DNA of 64,000 nt from Bacillota bacterium. GTDB taxonomy: Bacteria > Bacillota > Sulfobacillia > Sulfobacillales > Sulfobacillaceae. Every line of letters begins with the position of its first letter. Within the stretch, counting starts at the first letter, position 1. Position numbers and translations under genes: made by a program. The notes beneath the pieces were generated by a model, which saw only the letters and a list, made by a program, of their open reading frames with translations, had not been told where the DNA came from and did not search any database. Below, one piece after another: positions 40,632 to 48,995 of the stretch. The stretch is from positions 248,001 to 312,000 of the forward strand of contig JAIMBD010000002.1 in the NCBI GenBank assembly GCA_023511625.1. The letters run 5' to 3'.

Positions 40632-41438
40632 GTGGAGCGGATCGTGGTGATGGGGGCAGGCAATCTGGCCCATGCCTTGGTACAGGGGTGGCAACGCGTA
40701 CCTAACCCGCCGTGGTCGGTAGCTGTGTTGGCGCGTTCGGATAGCTATCTCGACAAAGGTTGGCGCCCGTGGCCGGCGCCGATCTCCACGGACCCCGCCA
40801 TTTTGAGCGAATCCGACCTGGTGGTGCTGGCAGTCAAGCCCAAGGACGTAAACGCTGCGCTTCAGACCGTATCCCAGGAGGCCGGGCCTGCCGTCCCGGT
40901 TCTGTCCATGGTGGCGGGACTGGCACTGGCTACGCTGCGGCGGCACCTGCCCCATGCGCCGTTGGCGCGCGCCATGCCAAACATTTGCAGTGCGGTAGGC
41001 GAAGGGGTCACGGCGGTCGCCTTCGACCGCATGGCCTCGTCGGAGCGGGCCGAGATCCGCCGCCTGTTGGAAGCCCTCGGCGACGTCGTGGAGGTCGAAG
41101 AGGCGTTGCTCGATCCCATCACGGCCCTTTCCGGCAGCGGCCCGGCCTACGCCTACGTCCTCCTGGAGGCCTTGATCGAAGCCGGTGAACGGCTGGGGTT
41201 GGACCCCGTCTTGGCGCGCCGACTCTCGGTGCAAACCCTGCGCGGGGCCGCCGCTTTAGCTCAAGCAGAACCGCAATTGTCCCCGGCAGATCTCATCCGC
41301 CTCATCGCCTCGCCCGGTGGGACCACCGAAGCCGCATTGGACCGACTGGCCGACGAAGGCGTCAAACGCGCCGTCTGCGAAGCCATTTTTCAAGCCCGCC
41401 TACAGGCTCAGCGCCTCGGTTCCCACCCCAGCGCCTGA
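40632..41438 (+). CDS. proC: Pyrroline-5-carboxylate reductase, 268 aa
   Basis: Last step of proline synthesis, NAD(P)H-dependent reduction of P5C. VVMGAGNLAHALVQGW is the dinucleotide-binding motif, LVVLAVKPKDV follows, then the ARAMPNICSAVGEGVTAV segment. The C-terminal dimerisation signature is TALSGSGPAYAYVLLEALIEAGERLGL with SPGGTTEAALDRL near the end. Length is normal. GTG at 40632 has GGAG-rich sequence upstream. proA and proB are not in the window. Confidence 0.96.
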   Translation: MERIVVMGAGNLAHALVQGWQRVPNPPWSVAVLARSDSYLDKGWRPWPAPISTDPAILSESDLVVLAVKPKDVNAALQTVSQEAGPAVPVLSMVAGLALATLRRHLPHAPLARAMPNICSAVGEGVTAVAFDRMASSERAEIRRLLEALGDVVEVEEALLDPITALSGSGPAYAYVLLEALIEAGERLGLDPVLARRLSVQTLRGAAALAQAEPQLSPADLIRLIASPGGTTEAALDRLADEGVKRAVCEAIFQARLQAQRLGSHPSA

Positions 41439-41446
41439 GGCCCGCA

Positions 41447-41481
41447 CCGGTGGCCGCCTCCTCGGGAAGCGGCCTGTGCCG
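41447..41481. terminator. Possible hairpin between convergent proC and sodA
   Basis: GGCCGC (41452-41457) and GCGGCC (41469-41474) form a 6-bp stem around an 11-nt loop, extended by outer CCGG pairs (41447-41450 with 41478-41481). There is no T tract. The 75-bp gap holds no gene. Confidence 0.35.
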
Positions 41482-41513
41482 GAACGGACTCTTGAAGGCG
41501 CTACGGCCTGAAC

Positions 41514-42113
41514 CTACAGGTTGTACTTGGCCAGCCGCTGGTTGACGGCGTCCCAGTCGATGTTTTGCATAAAGGCGTCTATGTAAGGCGCCCGCTTGAC
41601 TCCGTAGTCGATCCCGTAGGCGTGCTCGTAGACGTCCAGAATCAAAAGCGGGTACACCCCCCAGGGAACTCCCACGTTGTGGGCGTCCTGGCCGTAGACG
41701 TGCAGCTTGCCGTCGTCAAGCTCGTAGCCCAACACCACCCAGCCCCGGACGGCTAACCCGGTAGCTTTAAAGATGGTCTCAAACCGCTCCCAGGAACCGA
41801 AATCGCGCTCGATCAGCTCAAGGATGCGACCGTGAGCCTTTCCTCCCTTGCCGCCGAGGTTGTCGAAATACCACTCGTGCAAGAGCGCTCCGTTGAGGCA
41901 AAAGGTCTCCTCGGTCTTCATGGCGCGGAGATCGCTGTACGATTGGTTGGCGGCGGCGTAGTCGACCGTCTCCAGTTTCGTCCGGATCTCGTTGAGCTTG
42001 TTGACGTAGCCCTTGTAGAGTATCCCGTGATGCTGCTCGACTTCCTCTTTGCTGATGCCTTGCATGGTCAAGCAGCTCGGTTTGAGGTCGCGAGCCTTGC
42101 GCTCAGAGGCCAT
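41514..42113 (-). CDS. sodA: Fe/Mn superoxide dismutase, 199 aa
   Basis: Dismutates superoxide. Metal ligands appear in family order: EEVEQHHGILYKGYVNKLN (first His), CLNGALLHEWYFDNLGGKGG (second His), and LLILDVYEHAYGIDYG (Asp and third His). The N-terminus has an unusual MASERKARDLKPSCLTMQGI opening, and GLAVRGWVVLGYELDD replaces the commoner GSGW.WLV segment, so it is a diverged branch; Fe versus Mn preference is not decidable. ATG at 42113 has GGGAGG seven bases upstream. A promoter and a leader hairpin lie before it. Confidence 0.93.
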   Translation of the reverse strand: MASERKARDLKPSCLTMQGISKEEVEQHHGILYKGYVNKLNEIRTKLETVDYAAANQSYSDLRAMKTEETFCLNGALLHEWYFDNLGGKGGKAHGRILELIERDFGSWERFETIFKATGLAVRGWVVLGYELDDGKLHVYGQDAHNVGVPWGVYPLLILDVYEHAYGIDYGVKRAPYIDAFMQNIDWDAVNQRLAKYNL

Positions 42114-42143
42114 CGCCCATCCTCCCTCGTCTGTTAACTACTG

Positions 42144-42172
42144 GAAGCCGAGAGCTTCCCCCTGCAGTATAA
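42144..42172 (-). promoter_or_regulatory. sodA promoter -10 and leader hairpin
   Basis: On the minus strand, TATACT (42172-42167) matches five of six -10 positions. A TTTCCC 17 bp upstream is a weak -35. Immediately after the expected start, GGAAGC (42144-42149) and GCTTCC (42155-42160) form a 6-bp hairpin at the 5' end of the message. Confidence 0.5.
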
Positions 42173-42209
42173 CCCAACCCCTGCAGTCGGGAAAGGCGGC
42201 CCCGTCCTC

Positions 42210-42261
42210 TTGTGTCCCCCTTCCCCGCTTTGCTATCCTGACGGCGTCTCGATTGCGAGAC
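42210..42261 (+). promoter_or_regulatory. hisC promoter with dyad at the transcription start
   Basis: TTGTGT (42210-42215), 18 bp, TATCCT (42234-42239). The predicted start near 42246 coincides with GTCTCG (42246-42251), ATTG, CGAGAC (42256-42261), which could be an operator or a 5' stabilising hairpin. Confidence 0.5.
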
Positions 42262-42292
42262 TGGGGTCTGCGATAGGGGGAAGGGGGCTGAC

Positions 42293-43408
42293 ATGGTCCG
42301 CGTCCGCAAGACGGTGGCATCCCTCGCGCCGTACCAACCTGGCCGCTCGTTGGAAACCGTGGCGCGAGAACGGGGAACCGTTGACGCCATCAAATTGGCC
42401 TCCAATGAATCGCTGTGGGGACCTTCCCCCCGAGCCCGGGCTGCCGCCATGCGCGCCCTCGAGCAGTGCCACCTATACCCCGAGGTGCGGTGGGAGCCAT
42501 TGCAACGGGCCCTGGCGGACTTAGTCGGGACGGTGCCGGAAGCCATCCTGGTCGGAAACGGGGCCGACGAGCTCTTAAGGGTGCTGGCTACGGCTCTGTT
42601 AGAGCCAGGAGACGAGGCGCTGGTCCTCAGTCCCAGCTTTTCGTACTACCGCACGGCTGTGCTTTTAGCCCACGGCACGCCGGTGGCGGTTCCGCTGACC
42701 GAGGACGGTGCTCCAGACCTCGAACAGGTCTTGGCCCACTTGACGCCGCGGACCCGATTGGTGTACCTTTGCAGCCCCAATAACCCCACCGGCAACATCC
42801 TCCGTCAACCGACCTGGCAGACGTTCCTGGATCGTCTGCCCGACCACGTCTTGGTAGTGGTCGACCAAGCCTACGTGGAGTTCGCCACCGACCCCGCCCT
42901 CCCCAATTTGGTGCGGGATATCGCCGCCGGTCGGCCGGTGGCCATGGTTCGTACCCTGTCCAAGGCATATGGGCTGGCCGGTCTGCGCATCGGCTGGATG
43001 ATGGCCGACCCGGCCTTGATTCGGCAGCTGGAGCGGGTGCGCGATCCCTTCGCAGTCAACGTGGTGGCGCTCTACGCCGCCTTGGCGGCCATCGAAGACC
43101 AGGAGTGGTTAAAGATGGTGGTGGGAGAAACGGTGACGGCCCGCGTTCGGGTCGCGGCGGCCCTGGCCCATCGAGGACTTGCGTTTTATCCGAGCCAGGC
43201 CAACTTCCTCACCTTCGCCGTACCGGTGGCCGCCGAAGTGGCGGCAGACCGGCTGGAAGCCTATGGCGTCATCGTCCGCCCGGCCCACAGCTTCGGACTC
43301 GATCGCCATCTGCGCGTCACTCTGGGCCCGGAGTGGGCCATGCGCCGATTTCTCGACGCGCTCGACCGCGTCCTCGCAGAGTTGGACCACGGGCCCTTCT
43401 GCCGTTGA
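42293..43408 (+). CDS. hisC: Histidinol-phosphate aminotransferase, 371 aa
   Basis: PLP-dependent aminotransferase converting imidazole-acetol phosphate to histidinol phosphate. IKLASNESLWGPSPRA near the start, VGNGADELL, LVYLCSPNNPTGNI (Asn ligand), VVVDQAYVEFA (Asp/Tyr pair) and the PLP-Lys segment RTLSKAYGLAGLRIGWMM are characteristic of HisC rather than general aspartate aminotransferases. The pathway context is decisive. ATG at 42293 follows GGGGGAAGGGGG. It is the first gene of the histidine cluster and ends inside the -35 of a second promoter. Confidence 0.95.
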   Translation: MVRVRKTVASLAPYQPGRSLETVARERGTVDAIKLASNESLWGPSPRARAAAMRALEQCHLYPEVRWEPLQRALADLVGTVPEAILVGNGADELLRVLATALLEPGDEALVLSPSFSYYRTAVLLAHGTPVAVPLTEDGAPDLEQVLAHLTPRTRLVYLCSPNNPTGNILRQPTWQTFLDRLPDHVLVVVDQAYVEFATDPALPNLVRDIAAGRPVAMVRTLSKAYGLAGLRIGWMMADPALIRQLERVRDPFAVNVVALYAALAAIEDQEWLKMVVGETVTARVRVAAALAHRGLAFYPSQANFLTFAVPVAAEVAADRLEAYGVIVRPAHSFGLDRHLRVTLGPEWAMRRFLDALDRVLAELDHGPFCR

Positions 43409-43456
43409 CAGCACGGGGAGGCGGGGCTATCTTTAGCATAGTAACGATTTAAATCG
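43405..43456 (+). promoter_or_regulatory. Internal his promoter with palindromic operator candidate
   Basis: A perfect TTGACA (43405-43410), overlapping the hisC stop, and TATCTT (43428-43433) are 17 bp apart. Starting about five bases after the predicted start is a 12-base perfect palindrome, CGATTTAAATCG (43445-43456), in an AT-rich patch. This is a typical repressor-operator layout controlling hisZ to hisIE. Confidence 0.65.
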
Positions 43457-43488
43457 ATAATACGCTAACGTACTCCCGAGGTGATGCC

Positions 43489-44319
43489 GTGCATCCTTGG
43501 CTGGCTCAAGAAGCCGCCCGCTACCGCGCCACCTTGCGCCTCATCGAGGCGTTGGTGGAGGCCGGGTTTTCGCCCTTGGCCACCGACCCCACCGAGGCCG
43601 ACCACCTGCGCTTGGATCACACCCGTGCCATCGTGGAGCGGTTAGCCGCGTACGGTCCGGGCCACGTGCCGCTGCCCCTGCGGGTTTTCTCCACGGGGCC
43701 GGTTTACCAGCAAGGACATTGGGCGGACAGCGTGGATGTGGAAGTCGTGGAAGACGGCACCGTGCTCGGTGAGCCTGAAGTGTTCGCTCTCCTCCGGCGT
43801 CTGGCCGGTAACCGGGCCGACCGGGGAGAGGGGTTGGTCTTGGTTTTGGGCCATGTCGGCCTCTTGCACCGGCTGTGCGTGGAATTAGGGCTGACGGCCG
43901 ACCAGGCCCACGAGGTACGGGAGCTTCTGGCGCGCGGGAAGGTTGCCGCGGCGGCCGACTGCCTGAAAGCCGCTGATCCCCTCAGTGGACAGTGGTTGCG
44001 GCCTCTCGATCGCGCCGGCTTTTGGGATGTTGTGGTCTCCCGGCTCCGAACCTGGCCGCCGACCGTGGTCGACCCCATCCTCGCCGCTTTGGAGGCAGCC
44101 GCCGGCATCGGTCTTGAGACCCGTTGGGACCTTTCGCTCACCGGTTCGTGGCCGTATTACACCGGCGTGGTCTTCAACCTCTATCGCCGCGGTCAGGGCC
44201 AGGCGCTGGTCAAAGGCGGGCGATTTCACGTCCAAGAGGGGGCGCGGGCGTTTCACGGCGTCGGCTTCACCTTGTGGTTGGATCCGTGGTTGCAAGGCGC
44301 ACCGGCATCAAGCGTCTGA
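43489..44319 (+). CDS. hisZ: ATP phosphoribosyltransferase regulatory subunit HisZ, 276 aa
   Basis: HisZ is a histidyl-tRNA-synthetase-like protein that binds short HisG and confers histidine feedback. The class II synthetase core is seen as LRLDHTRAIVERLA, RVFSTGPVYQQGHW and the ETRWDLSLTGSWPYYTGVVFNLY motif. At 276 residues it is shorter than the usual 380-400, lacking most of the C-terminal region, so it is a minimal form. GTG at 43489 has GAGGTG at five bases. Its position directly before hisG, 12 bp away, supports the assignment. Confidence 0.88.
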   Translation: MHPWLAQEAARYRATLRLIEALVEAGFSPLATDPTEADHLRLDHTRAIVERLAAYGPGHVPLPLRVFSTGPVYQQGHWADSVDVEVVEDGTVLGEPEVFALLRRLAGNRADRGEGLVLVLGHVGLLHRLCVELGLTADQAHEVRELLARGKVAAAADCLKAADPLSGQWLRPLDRAGFWDVVVSRLRTWPPTVVDPILAALEAAAGIGLETRWDLSLTGSWPYYTGVVFNLYRRGQGQALVKGGRFHVQEGARAFHGVGFTLWLDPWLQGAPASSV

Positions 44320-44331
44320 GGGAGGGAATCT

Positions 44332-44997
44332 GTGCACCGCGTCGGCGAACGGGGCCCGGTCGTGGCCATCGCCAAGGGCCGGGTGCAGGAAGAGTTGGTG
44401 CCGCTATGGCAGGCGGCGGGATTCCGTTGGCGACTGGCTGCGGGCAGTCGTCAGCTCTGGTTTGCCCCCAACGGCGATGAGCCGGGCGCCATCATCGTGC
44501 GCGGTCCAGACGTCCCGGTCTTGGTCGCCCAAGGGGTGGCCGATTTGGGGGTGGTGGGACAAGACCTGCTCCGAGAGTATCCAGACTGGGAGGTGCTCCA
44601 AGTGGCCTCACTGCCGGTGGCACGTTGTCGCGTCGTCCTGGCTGGCCAGCGGCCGGAGCCCCCGGTCGGACCGTTTCGGGTCGCCTCCAAATACCGCCGC
44701 ATCACGGCGGAATACCTGCGCCAGCGCCAGTGGCTGGCGGAGATCGTGCCGCTGTCGGGCAGCCTAGAACTCGCGCCGTTAATCGGCCTCGCTCCGTACA
44801 TCGTCGACATCGTCGAAACCGGCCAGACGCTGCGCGAGCATCATCTCGTGGAAATCGAAACCATCTTGCCGTCTGAGGCTCAACTGATCGCCAACCCCGC
44901 CCATTGGCGCTCCAAACCGGAAGTGGTCGCGGTGCGAGACCGGTTGACGGCAGCCACGACGGCGACGGGAACCGGAAAGGAAGGAGCCCATGCCTGA
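44332..44997 (+). CDS. hisG: ATP phosphoribosyltransferase, short form, 221 aa
   Basis: First committed step of histidine synthesis, condensing ATP with PRPP. VVAIAKGRVQEELVPLWQAAG, VRGPDVPVLVAQGVADLGVVGQDLL, FRVASKYRRITAEYL, and LSGSLELAPLIGLAPYIVDIVETGQTL-type sequence (PRPP loop VDIVETGQTL) are typical. The absence of the C-terminal ACT-like regulatory domain defines the short form that depends on HisZ. GTG at 44332 follows GGAGGG. It overlaps hisD by 8 bp. Confidence 0.95.
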   Translation: MHRVGERGPVVAIAKGRVQEELVPLWQAAGFRWRLAAGSRQLWFAPNGDEPGAIIVRGPDVPVLVAQGVADLGVVGQDLLREYPDWEVLQVASLPVARCRVVLAGQRPEPPVGPFRVASKYRRITAEYLRQRQWLAEIVPLSGSLELAPLIGLAPYIVDIVETGQTLREHHLVEIETILPSEAQLIANPAHWRSKPEVVAVRDRLTAATTATGTGKEGAHA

Positions 44998-46216
44998 TGT
45001 CGATGCCATTTTAGAGGCGGTCCGCAGTCGCGGAGCCGACGCCGTGGTGGAGTGGACAGAGCGCCTGGACGGTGTCCGCCTAAACCCAGAGGACTTGGTC
45101 TACGACCCTTTTGCGGAGCCGGTCTCCCCACCTCCGGCCGAAGACCAGGCGGCCATCGATTTCGCCATCGACCGGGTGTGGCGCTTTCACCACCTAAGCC
45201 GGCCCAAGACCGCGGTGGTGGTCGAGGAGCCGGGCCTGCGGCTAGAGGAGCGCTGGGTCCCCTTGCGCCGGGTCGGCGTCTACGCCCCCAATGGGCTGTT
45301 CCCCCTCCTCTCCAGTTTGATTATGTGCGCCGTGCCAGCCTTGGCCGCTGGCGTTGACACCGTAGTGGCAGCCATCTCCCCGCGGCATCAATCCCGGCAC
45401 GACCCGTACTGGAACTACACGTTACGTCGTCTCGGCATTCGCACCGTCCTCGCCGCCGGCGGGGCTCAGGCGATCGCGGCCTTGGCTTACGGCCTACCAG
45501 GCCTGTTGGAACCGGTAGAGCTGGTGGCCGGCCCCGGTAACGCCTGGGTCGCAGCGGCCAAGCAAGCCCTATTTTCCGCGGGGGTCATCGGGATCGACCT
45601 TTGGGCCGGTCCCTCCGAGGTTTTAGTGATTGCCGACCGCAATGCGCCCCCGGAATGGGTGGCCCTTGACCTCTTGGCCCAAGCTGAACACGCCCCCGAT
45701 GCCACGGCCATCTGCGTCAGCTGGCAACCTGATGCGTTGCAAGCCATTCAGGAGGCCGTCCAGCAAGCGATCGCGGACGCTCCGGAAGGTGCCGAGGCGC
45801 GTGGCCAAATCCGGTGGGAGTTGGTCCAAGACCCGGCGGCGGCCGTCACTTTGGCCAACCGCATCGCCCCCGAGCACCTGGCGCTGGTTGGCCCCGAGGC
45901 CGAAGCCCTGGCGCCCGCTATACGGACTGCCGGCGCCTTGTTTCTTGGTCCTTTGGCCGGCCAAGCGCTGGGAGATTATGTAGCCGGACCGAGTCACGTC
46001 CTACCCACCCAGGGCACGGGGCGATTCGCCTCGGGGCTTTCCACGCGCACCTTTATGCGTCGAATGTCCGTGATTCAAACCGACTCGGCCCTAAATCCGG
46101 ATTACCTCGACCACGGCGCCCGGCTCGCCACCCGGGAGGGCCTCTATTTCCACGCCCGGTCCTTAATGCGGCGCCGCGGGGAAAGACCCGACAACAAGGA
46201 GGCGTCCACGTCATGA
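44990..46216 (+). CDS. hisD: Histidinol dehydrogenase, 408 aa
   Basis: Zinc- and NAD-dependent four-electron oxidation of histidinol to histidine. YAPNGLFPLLSSLIM, AGGAQAIAALAYG, LVAGPGNAWVAAAKQ, IDLWAGPSEVLVIAD, DLLAQAEHAPDATA (zinc ligands Gln/His), RIAPEHLALV and GDYVAGPSHVLPTQGTGRFASGL occur in order. The family AEHDPDA loop reads AEHAPDA here. Its ATG overlaps the hisG end by 8 bp and its stop overlaps hisB (ATGA). Confidence 0.96.
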   Translation: MPDVDAILEAVRSRGADAVVEWTERLDGVRLNPEDLVYDPFAEPVSPPPAEDQAAIDFAIDRVWRFHHLSRPKTAVVVEEPGLRLEERWVPLRRVGVYAPNGLFPLLSSLIMCAVPALAAGVDTVVAAISPRHQSRHDPYWNYTLRRLGIRTVLAAGGAQAIAALAYGLPGLLEPVELVAGPGNAWVAAAKQALFSAGVIGIDLWAGPSEVLVIADRNAPPEWVALDLLAQAEHAPDATAICVSWQPDALQAIQEAVQQAIADAPEGAEARGQIRWELVQDPAAAVTLANRIAPEHLALVGPEAEALAPAIRTAGALFLGPLAGQALGDYVAGPSHVLPTQGTGRFASGLSTRTFMRRMSVIQTDSALNPDYLDHGARLATREGLYFHARSLMRRRGERPDNKEASTS

Positions 46217-46797
46217 CCCGCCACGCCGATGTGACCCGAACCACCGCCGAAACCCAGGTGCGCGTCGTGTGGGACCTCGATGCCCAGGGGCCGCTGCATA
46301 TCGCCACCGACCTTCCGCTTTTGACCCACTTCCTCACGGCGTTTGCGGCCCACGGGCGCTTTGCCCTTCAGATTGACGCGCACGGCGACGTTGCGGTCGA
46401 CCCGCATCACTTGGTGGAAGACGTGGGCGTGACCCTCGGCCAGGCCCTGCGTCAAGCCGTGGGTGCGGGTCAAGGCATCCGGCGCTTTGGCCAGCGGTGG
46501 ATGCCCATGGACGAGGCATTGGTGTTGGTGGTGGTGGATCTTTCTGGTCGGGGACAGTGTTATCGCCACGCGCCGTTTCCCGACCGCCCTATCAACGGCA
46601 TCGGCGCCGAAGTCTGGCCCGAGTTTTTCCACGGGTTTGCCCGGCAAGGCGGCGTGACGCTCCACCTTTACCCCCAATTTGGCGAAAACGCCCACCATGT
46701 GGTCGAAGCGGCATTTAAAGGGCTGGGACAAGCACTGGCCGAGGCCGTCGCCCTCACCGGAAGCGATGCTGTCCCCTCCACCAAGGGGGTGTTGTGA
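46213..46797 (+). CDS. hisB: Imidazoleglycerol-phosphate dehydratase, 194 aa
   Basis: Manganese-dependent dehydration in the middle of the pathway, single-function form. The two repeated metal motifs are seen as VAVDPHHLVEDVGVTLGQAL and LYPQFGENAHHVVEAAFKGLGQAL. IRRFGQRWMPMDEALVLVVVDLSGRG follows the first. The usual N-terminal GFLDHML reads LPLLTHFLTAF, retaining the His. ATG at 46213 overlaps the hisD stop by 4 bp. Bifunctional HisB phosphatase is absent, so a histidinol phosphatase must be elsewhere. Confidence 0.95.
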   Translation: MTRHADVTRTTAETQVRVVWDLDAQGPLHIATDLPLLTHFLTAFAAHGRFALQIDAHGDVAVDPHHLVEDVGVTLGQALRQAVGAGQGIRRFGQRWMPMDEALVLVVVDLSGRGQCYRHAPFPDRPINGIGAEVWPEFFHGFARQGGVTLHLYPQFGENAHHVVEAAFKGLGQALAEAVALTGSDAVPSTKGVL

Positions 46798-47399
46798 TGC
46801 GAGCCGTGGTAGTGGACTACGGAATGGGCAACCTCGGCAGCTTGCTCGCGCTGTTAGACCGGCTGGGCCACGAGGCCACGGTGTGGCGCGCAGGCCCTCC
46901 CCCGGCACGGCTGGACCTCTTAATCCTTCCCGGCGTCGGTTCCATGGCCGTCGCCTACCAGCAACTGGTGGCGCGCGAACTGCTTGATCCTTTAGGCGCA
47001 TTGTACCGCCAAGGGGTACCGACCTTGGGCATCTGTCTTGGGCTGCAGCTGTTCTTCGAAGCCAGTGAGGAAGGCAACGGGCGCGGGCTCGGCTGGATCC
47101 CCGGCCGAGTGGTTGCCCTGAAGGCACGTCGTACCCCACACATGGGGTGGAACACCGTGCGGACCCGGCCCCACCCGCTTTTCGCCGGTCTTAGGCCCGA
47201 CGCCGCCTTCTACTTTGTGCACAGCTATCGGGTGGACCCTCGCGATGCCCAGGTAGTGCTGGGCGATACCGAATACGAGGGAGAGTGGTTTCCGAGCGTC
47301 GTCTCGGCTCCCCCGTTGGTAGGCGTCCAGTTCCATCCCGAACTGAGCGGTCCGGTAGGGCGCAGGTGGCTGGAGAACTTTTGGAGGGAGGTCGGTTAG
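46797..47399 (+). CDS. hisH: Imidazole glycerol phosphate synthase subunit HisH, 200 aa
   Basis: Glutaminase subunit passing ammonia to HisF. VVVDYGMGNLGSLLALLDRLG at the start, LILPGVGSMAVA (oxyanion strand), the nucleophile elbow TLGICLGLQLFFEASEEG (Cys), MGWNTV, YFVHSYRV and VGVQFHPELSG (His, Glu) are all present. ATG at 46797 overlaps the hisB stop by one base; a GTG one codon earlier is possible. AGGGGG lies seven bases upstream. Confidence 0.95.
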   Translation: MRAVVVDYGMGNLGSLLALLDRLGHEATVWRAGPPPARLDLLILPGVGSMAVAYQQLVARELLDPLGALYRQGVPTLGICLGLQLFFEASEEGNGRGLGWIPGRVVALKARRTPHMGWNTVRTRPHPLFAGLRPDAAFYFVHSYRVDPRDAQVVLGDTEYEGEWFPSVVSAPPLVGVQFHPELSGPVGRRWLENFWREVG

Positions 47400-48112
47400 C
47401 CATCGAGATCTGGCCCGCCATCGACGTCTTAGGTGGCGAAGCCGTCCGGCTGCGCCAAGGGCATTTTTCCGCCGTCACGCACTATGCCTCCCCCTTGGCC
47501 TTGGCCGAGCGATTGATCCAGGCAGGAATCTTCCGGGTTCACCTGGTCGACCTCGACGGCGCCCGGCATGGTCGGTTTGGCCTTTGGACGATCCTCGAAG
47601 AGCTTTTGGCCTTGGGATTGCGGGTCGAAGTCGGGGGAGGATTCCGCAGGACCGACGAGGTCGCGAAGGCACTGGATGCCGGAGCCGAACGGGTGGTGGT
47701 TTCGAGCCGACTGGTGACCGATAGCGCGTTTGGCGCCGAACTCCTGCGACGATTCGGGCCGCACCGCGTCGTGGCGGGTATCGACGTCGGCTCGGACGGT
47801 CGAGTGCGGGTACAGGGGTGGGCCGTTACAGGGCCCGATGCCCTCACGCTGTGGCAAACCTTGTACGCCCAGGGGTTTCGGGTGGTCAACGTCACCGACA
47901 TCACCCGCGACGGGAGTCTGGACGGCATCCGAGAATCCTTTTGGATCCCGTGGGCCAAGATGCCCGGTGCAGTGGGCGCAGGCGGCGGCATTCGCAGCGC
48001 CCAAGATTTAAAGACGTTGGCGCGCCTCGGCCTCGCCCACGCTGTGGTCGGCAAAGCCTGGTTAGAGGGCACCGTGGCGCTGGCCGACTTGGCCCAGGCC
48101 GGCACCGCCTAG
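47381..48112 (+). CDS. hisA: ProFAR isomerase HisA, 243 aa, start uncertain
   Basis: Amadori isomerase with a TIM-barrel fold. IWPAIDVLGGEAVRLRQG (catalytic Asp), VGGGFR, VVVSSRL, GIDVGSDGRVRVQGW (second Asp), VNVTDITRDGSLDG and AGGGIRSAQDLKTLARLGLAHAVVGKA match HisA. No ATG or GTG lies at the N-terminus. TTG at 47381 with GGAG five bases upstream is chosen and overlaps hisH by 19 bp. An ATC at 47402, three bases after the hisH stop and ten from GGAGGGAGG, would give the homologous N-terminus exactly and is a rival. Confidence 0.92.
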   Translation: MEGGRLAIEIWPAIDVLGGEAVRLRQGHFSAVTHYASPLALAERLIQAGIFRVHLVDLDGARHGRFGLWTILEELLALGLRVEVGGGFRRTDEVAKALDAGAERVVVSSRLVTDSAFGAELLRRFGPHRVVAGIDVGSDGRVRVQGWAVTGPDALTLWQTLYAQGFRVVNVTDITRDGSLDGIRESFWIPWAKMPGAVGAGGGIRSAQDLKTLARLGLAHAVVGKAWLEGTVALADLAQAGTA

Positions 48113-48150
48113 CGTTGGGGCCGGCACGGCGAAAGGCGGCTTTCACCCTG

Positions 48151-48167
48151 GGGCCGCAGGGCGGCCC
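48151..48167 (+). promoter_or_regulatory. Hairpin in the hisA-hisF gap
   Basis: GGGCCGC (48151-48157), AGG, GCGGCCC (48161-48167) form a 7-bp perfect stem in a 121-bp gap, the largest gap in the otherwise overlapping his cluster. A purine-rich GGAAGAGGG / GGAAAAGG tract (48190-48226) follows. It may tune expression downstream. Confidence 0.4.
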
Positions 48168-48233
48168 ACGCCCTTGACGAGGGCGTTCCGGAAGAGGGGG
48201 GTTGGAAGAGGGTGTTGGAAAAGGAGGCATGTC

Positions 48234-48995
48234 GTGCTACTGCCGCGCATCATCCCTTGCCTCGACGTCCGTCACGGTCGGGTGGTGAAGGGTATCCGTT
48301 TTCTCGACCTGAAAGACAGCGGTGACCCCGTGGAGCTGGCCGCATACTACGCCTCGAGTGGGGCCGACGAGGTGGTCTGGCTCGACATCGTCGCCACCGT
48401 GGAAGACCTTAAACTGGCCACCGACCTCATCGCCCAAGCCCGCCGAAAGGTCGATGTGCCGATGACCGTGGGCGGCGGCATTCGATCCTTGGACCATGTG
48501 GAGGCGCTGTTGGAAGCCGGTGCCGACAAGGTCTCCATCAATACCTACGCCGTCCAAAACCCGGCCATCATCAGCGAGGTAGCACGGCGGTGGGGCAGTC
48601 AGTGCATGGTGGTAGCCATCGATGCCCGGCGAGAAGGCGACCACTACCAGGTTTACACCCACGGGGGTCGTCAACGCACCGATTGGGAGCTCGGCGCTTG
48701 GCTGAAAGCTGCCGAGGAGTCCGGAGCGGGGGAATTTCTCCTGACCAGTATGGACCGCGACGGCACCCAAGCCGGATATGACCTTCCCATGCTGCGTTTT
48801 GCCCGGGAACGGGTGCGGCGTCCCATCATCGCCTCCGGGGGAGCAGGCACCGTCGCCCATTTGGCCGAAGCCTTGCGCGACGGCCACGATGCCCTGCTGC
48901 TGGCCTCGATCCTGCATCAGGGAACCTTAACCGTTCCGGGCATCAAAGAGGCCCTGCGCCAAGAGGGGGTGTTGGTACGGTGGCCCATCTTGTAG
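48234..48995 (+). CDS. hisF: Imidazole glycerol phosphate synthase subunit HisF, 253 aa
   Basis: Cyclase subunit that uses ammonia from HisH to make imidazole glycerol phosphate and AICAR. IIPCLDVRHGRVVKGIRF (catalytic Asp near residue 11), GADEVVWLDIVAT, VGGGIRSLDHVEALLEAGADKVSINT, VVAIDARREG (second Asp), SMDRDGTQAGYDLPML and ASGGAGTVAHLAEAL are canonical. GTG at 48234 has AAGGAGG six bases upstream. It overlaps hisIE by 16 bp. Confidence 0.97.
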   Translation: MLLPRIIPCLDVRHGRVVKGIRFLDLKDSGDPVELAAYYASSGADEVVWLDIVATVEDLKLATDLIAQARRKVDVPMTVGGGIRSLDHVEALLEAGADKVSINTYAVQNPAIISEVARRWGSQCMVVAIDARREGDHYQVYTHGGRQRTDWELGAWLKAAEESGAGEFLLTSMDRDGTQAGYDLPMLRFARERVRRPIIASGGAGTVAHLAEALRDGHDALLLASILHQGTLTVPGIKEALRQEGVLVRWPIL

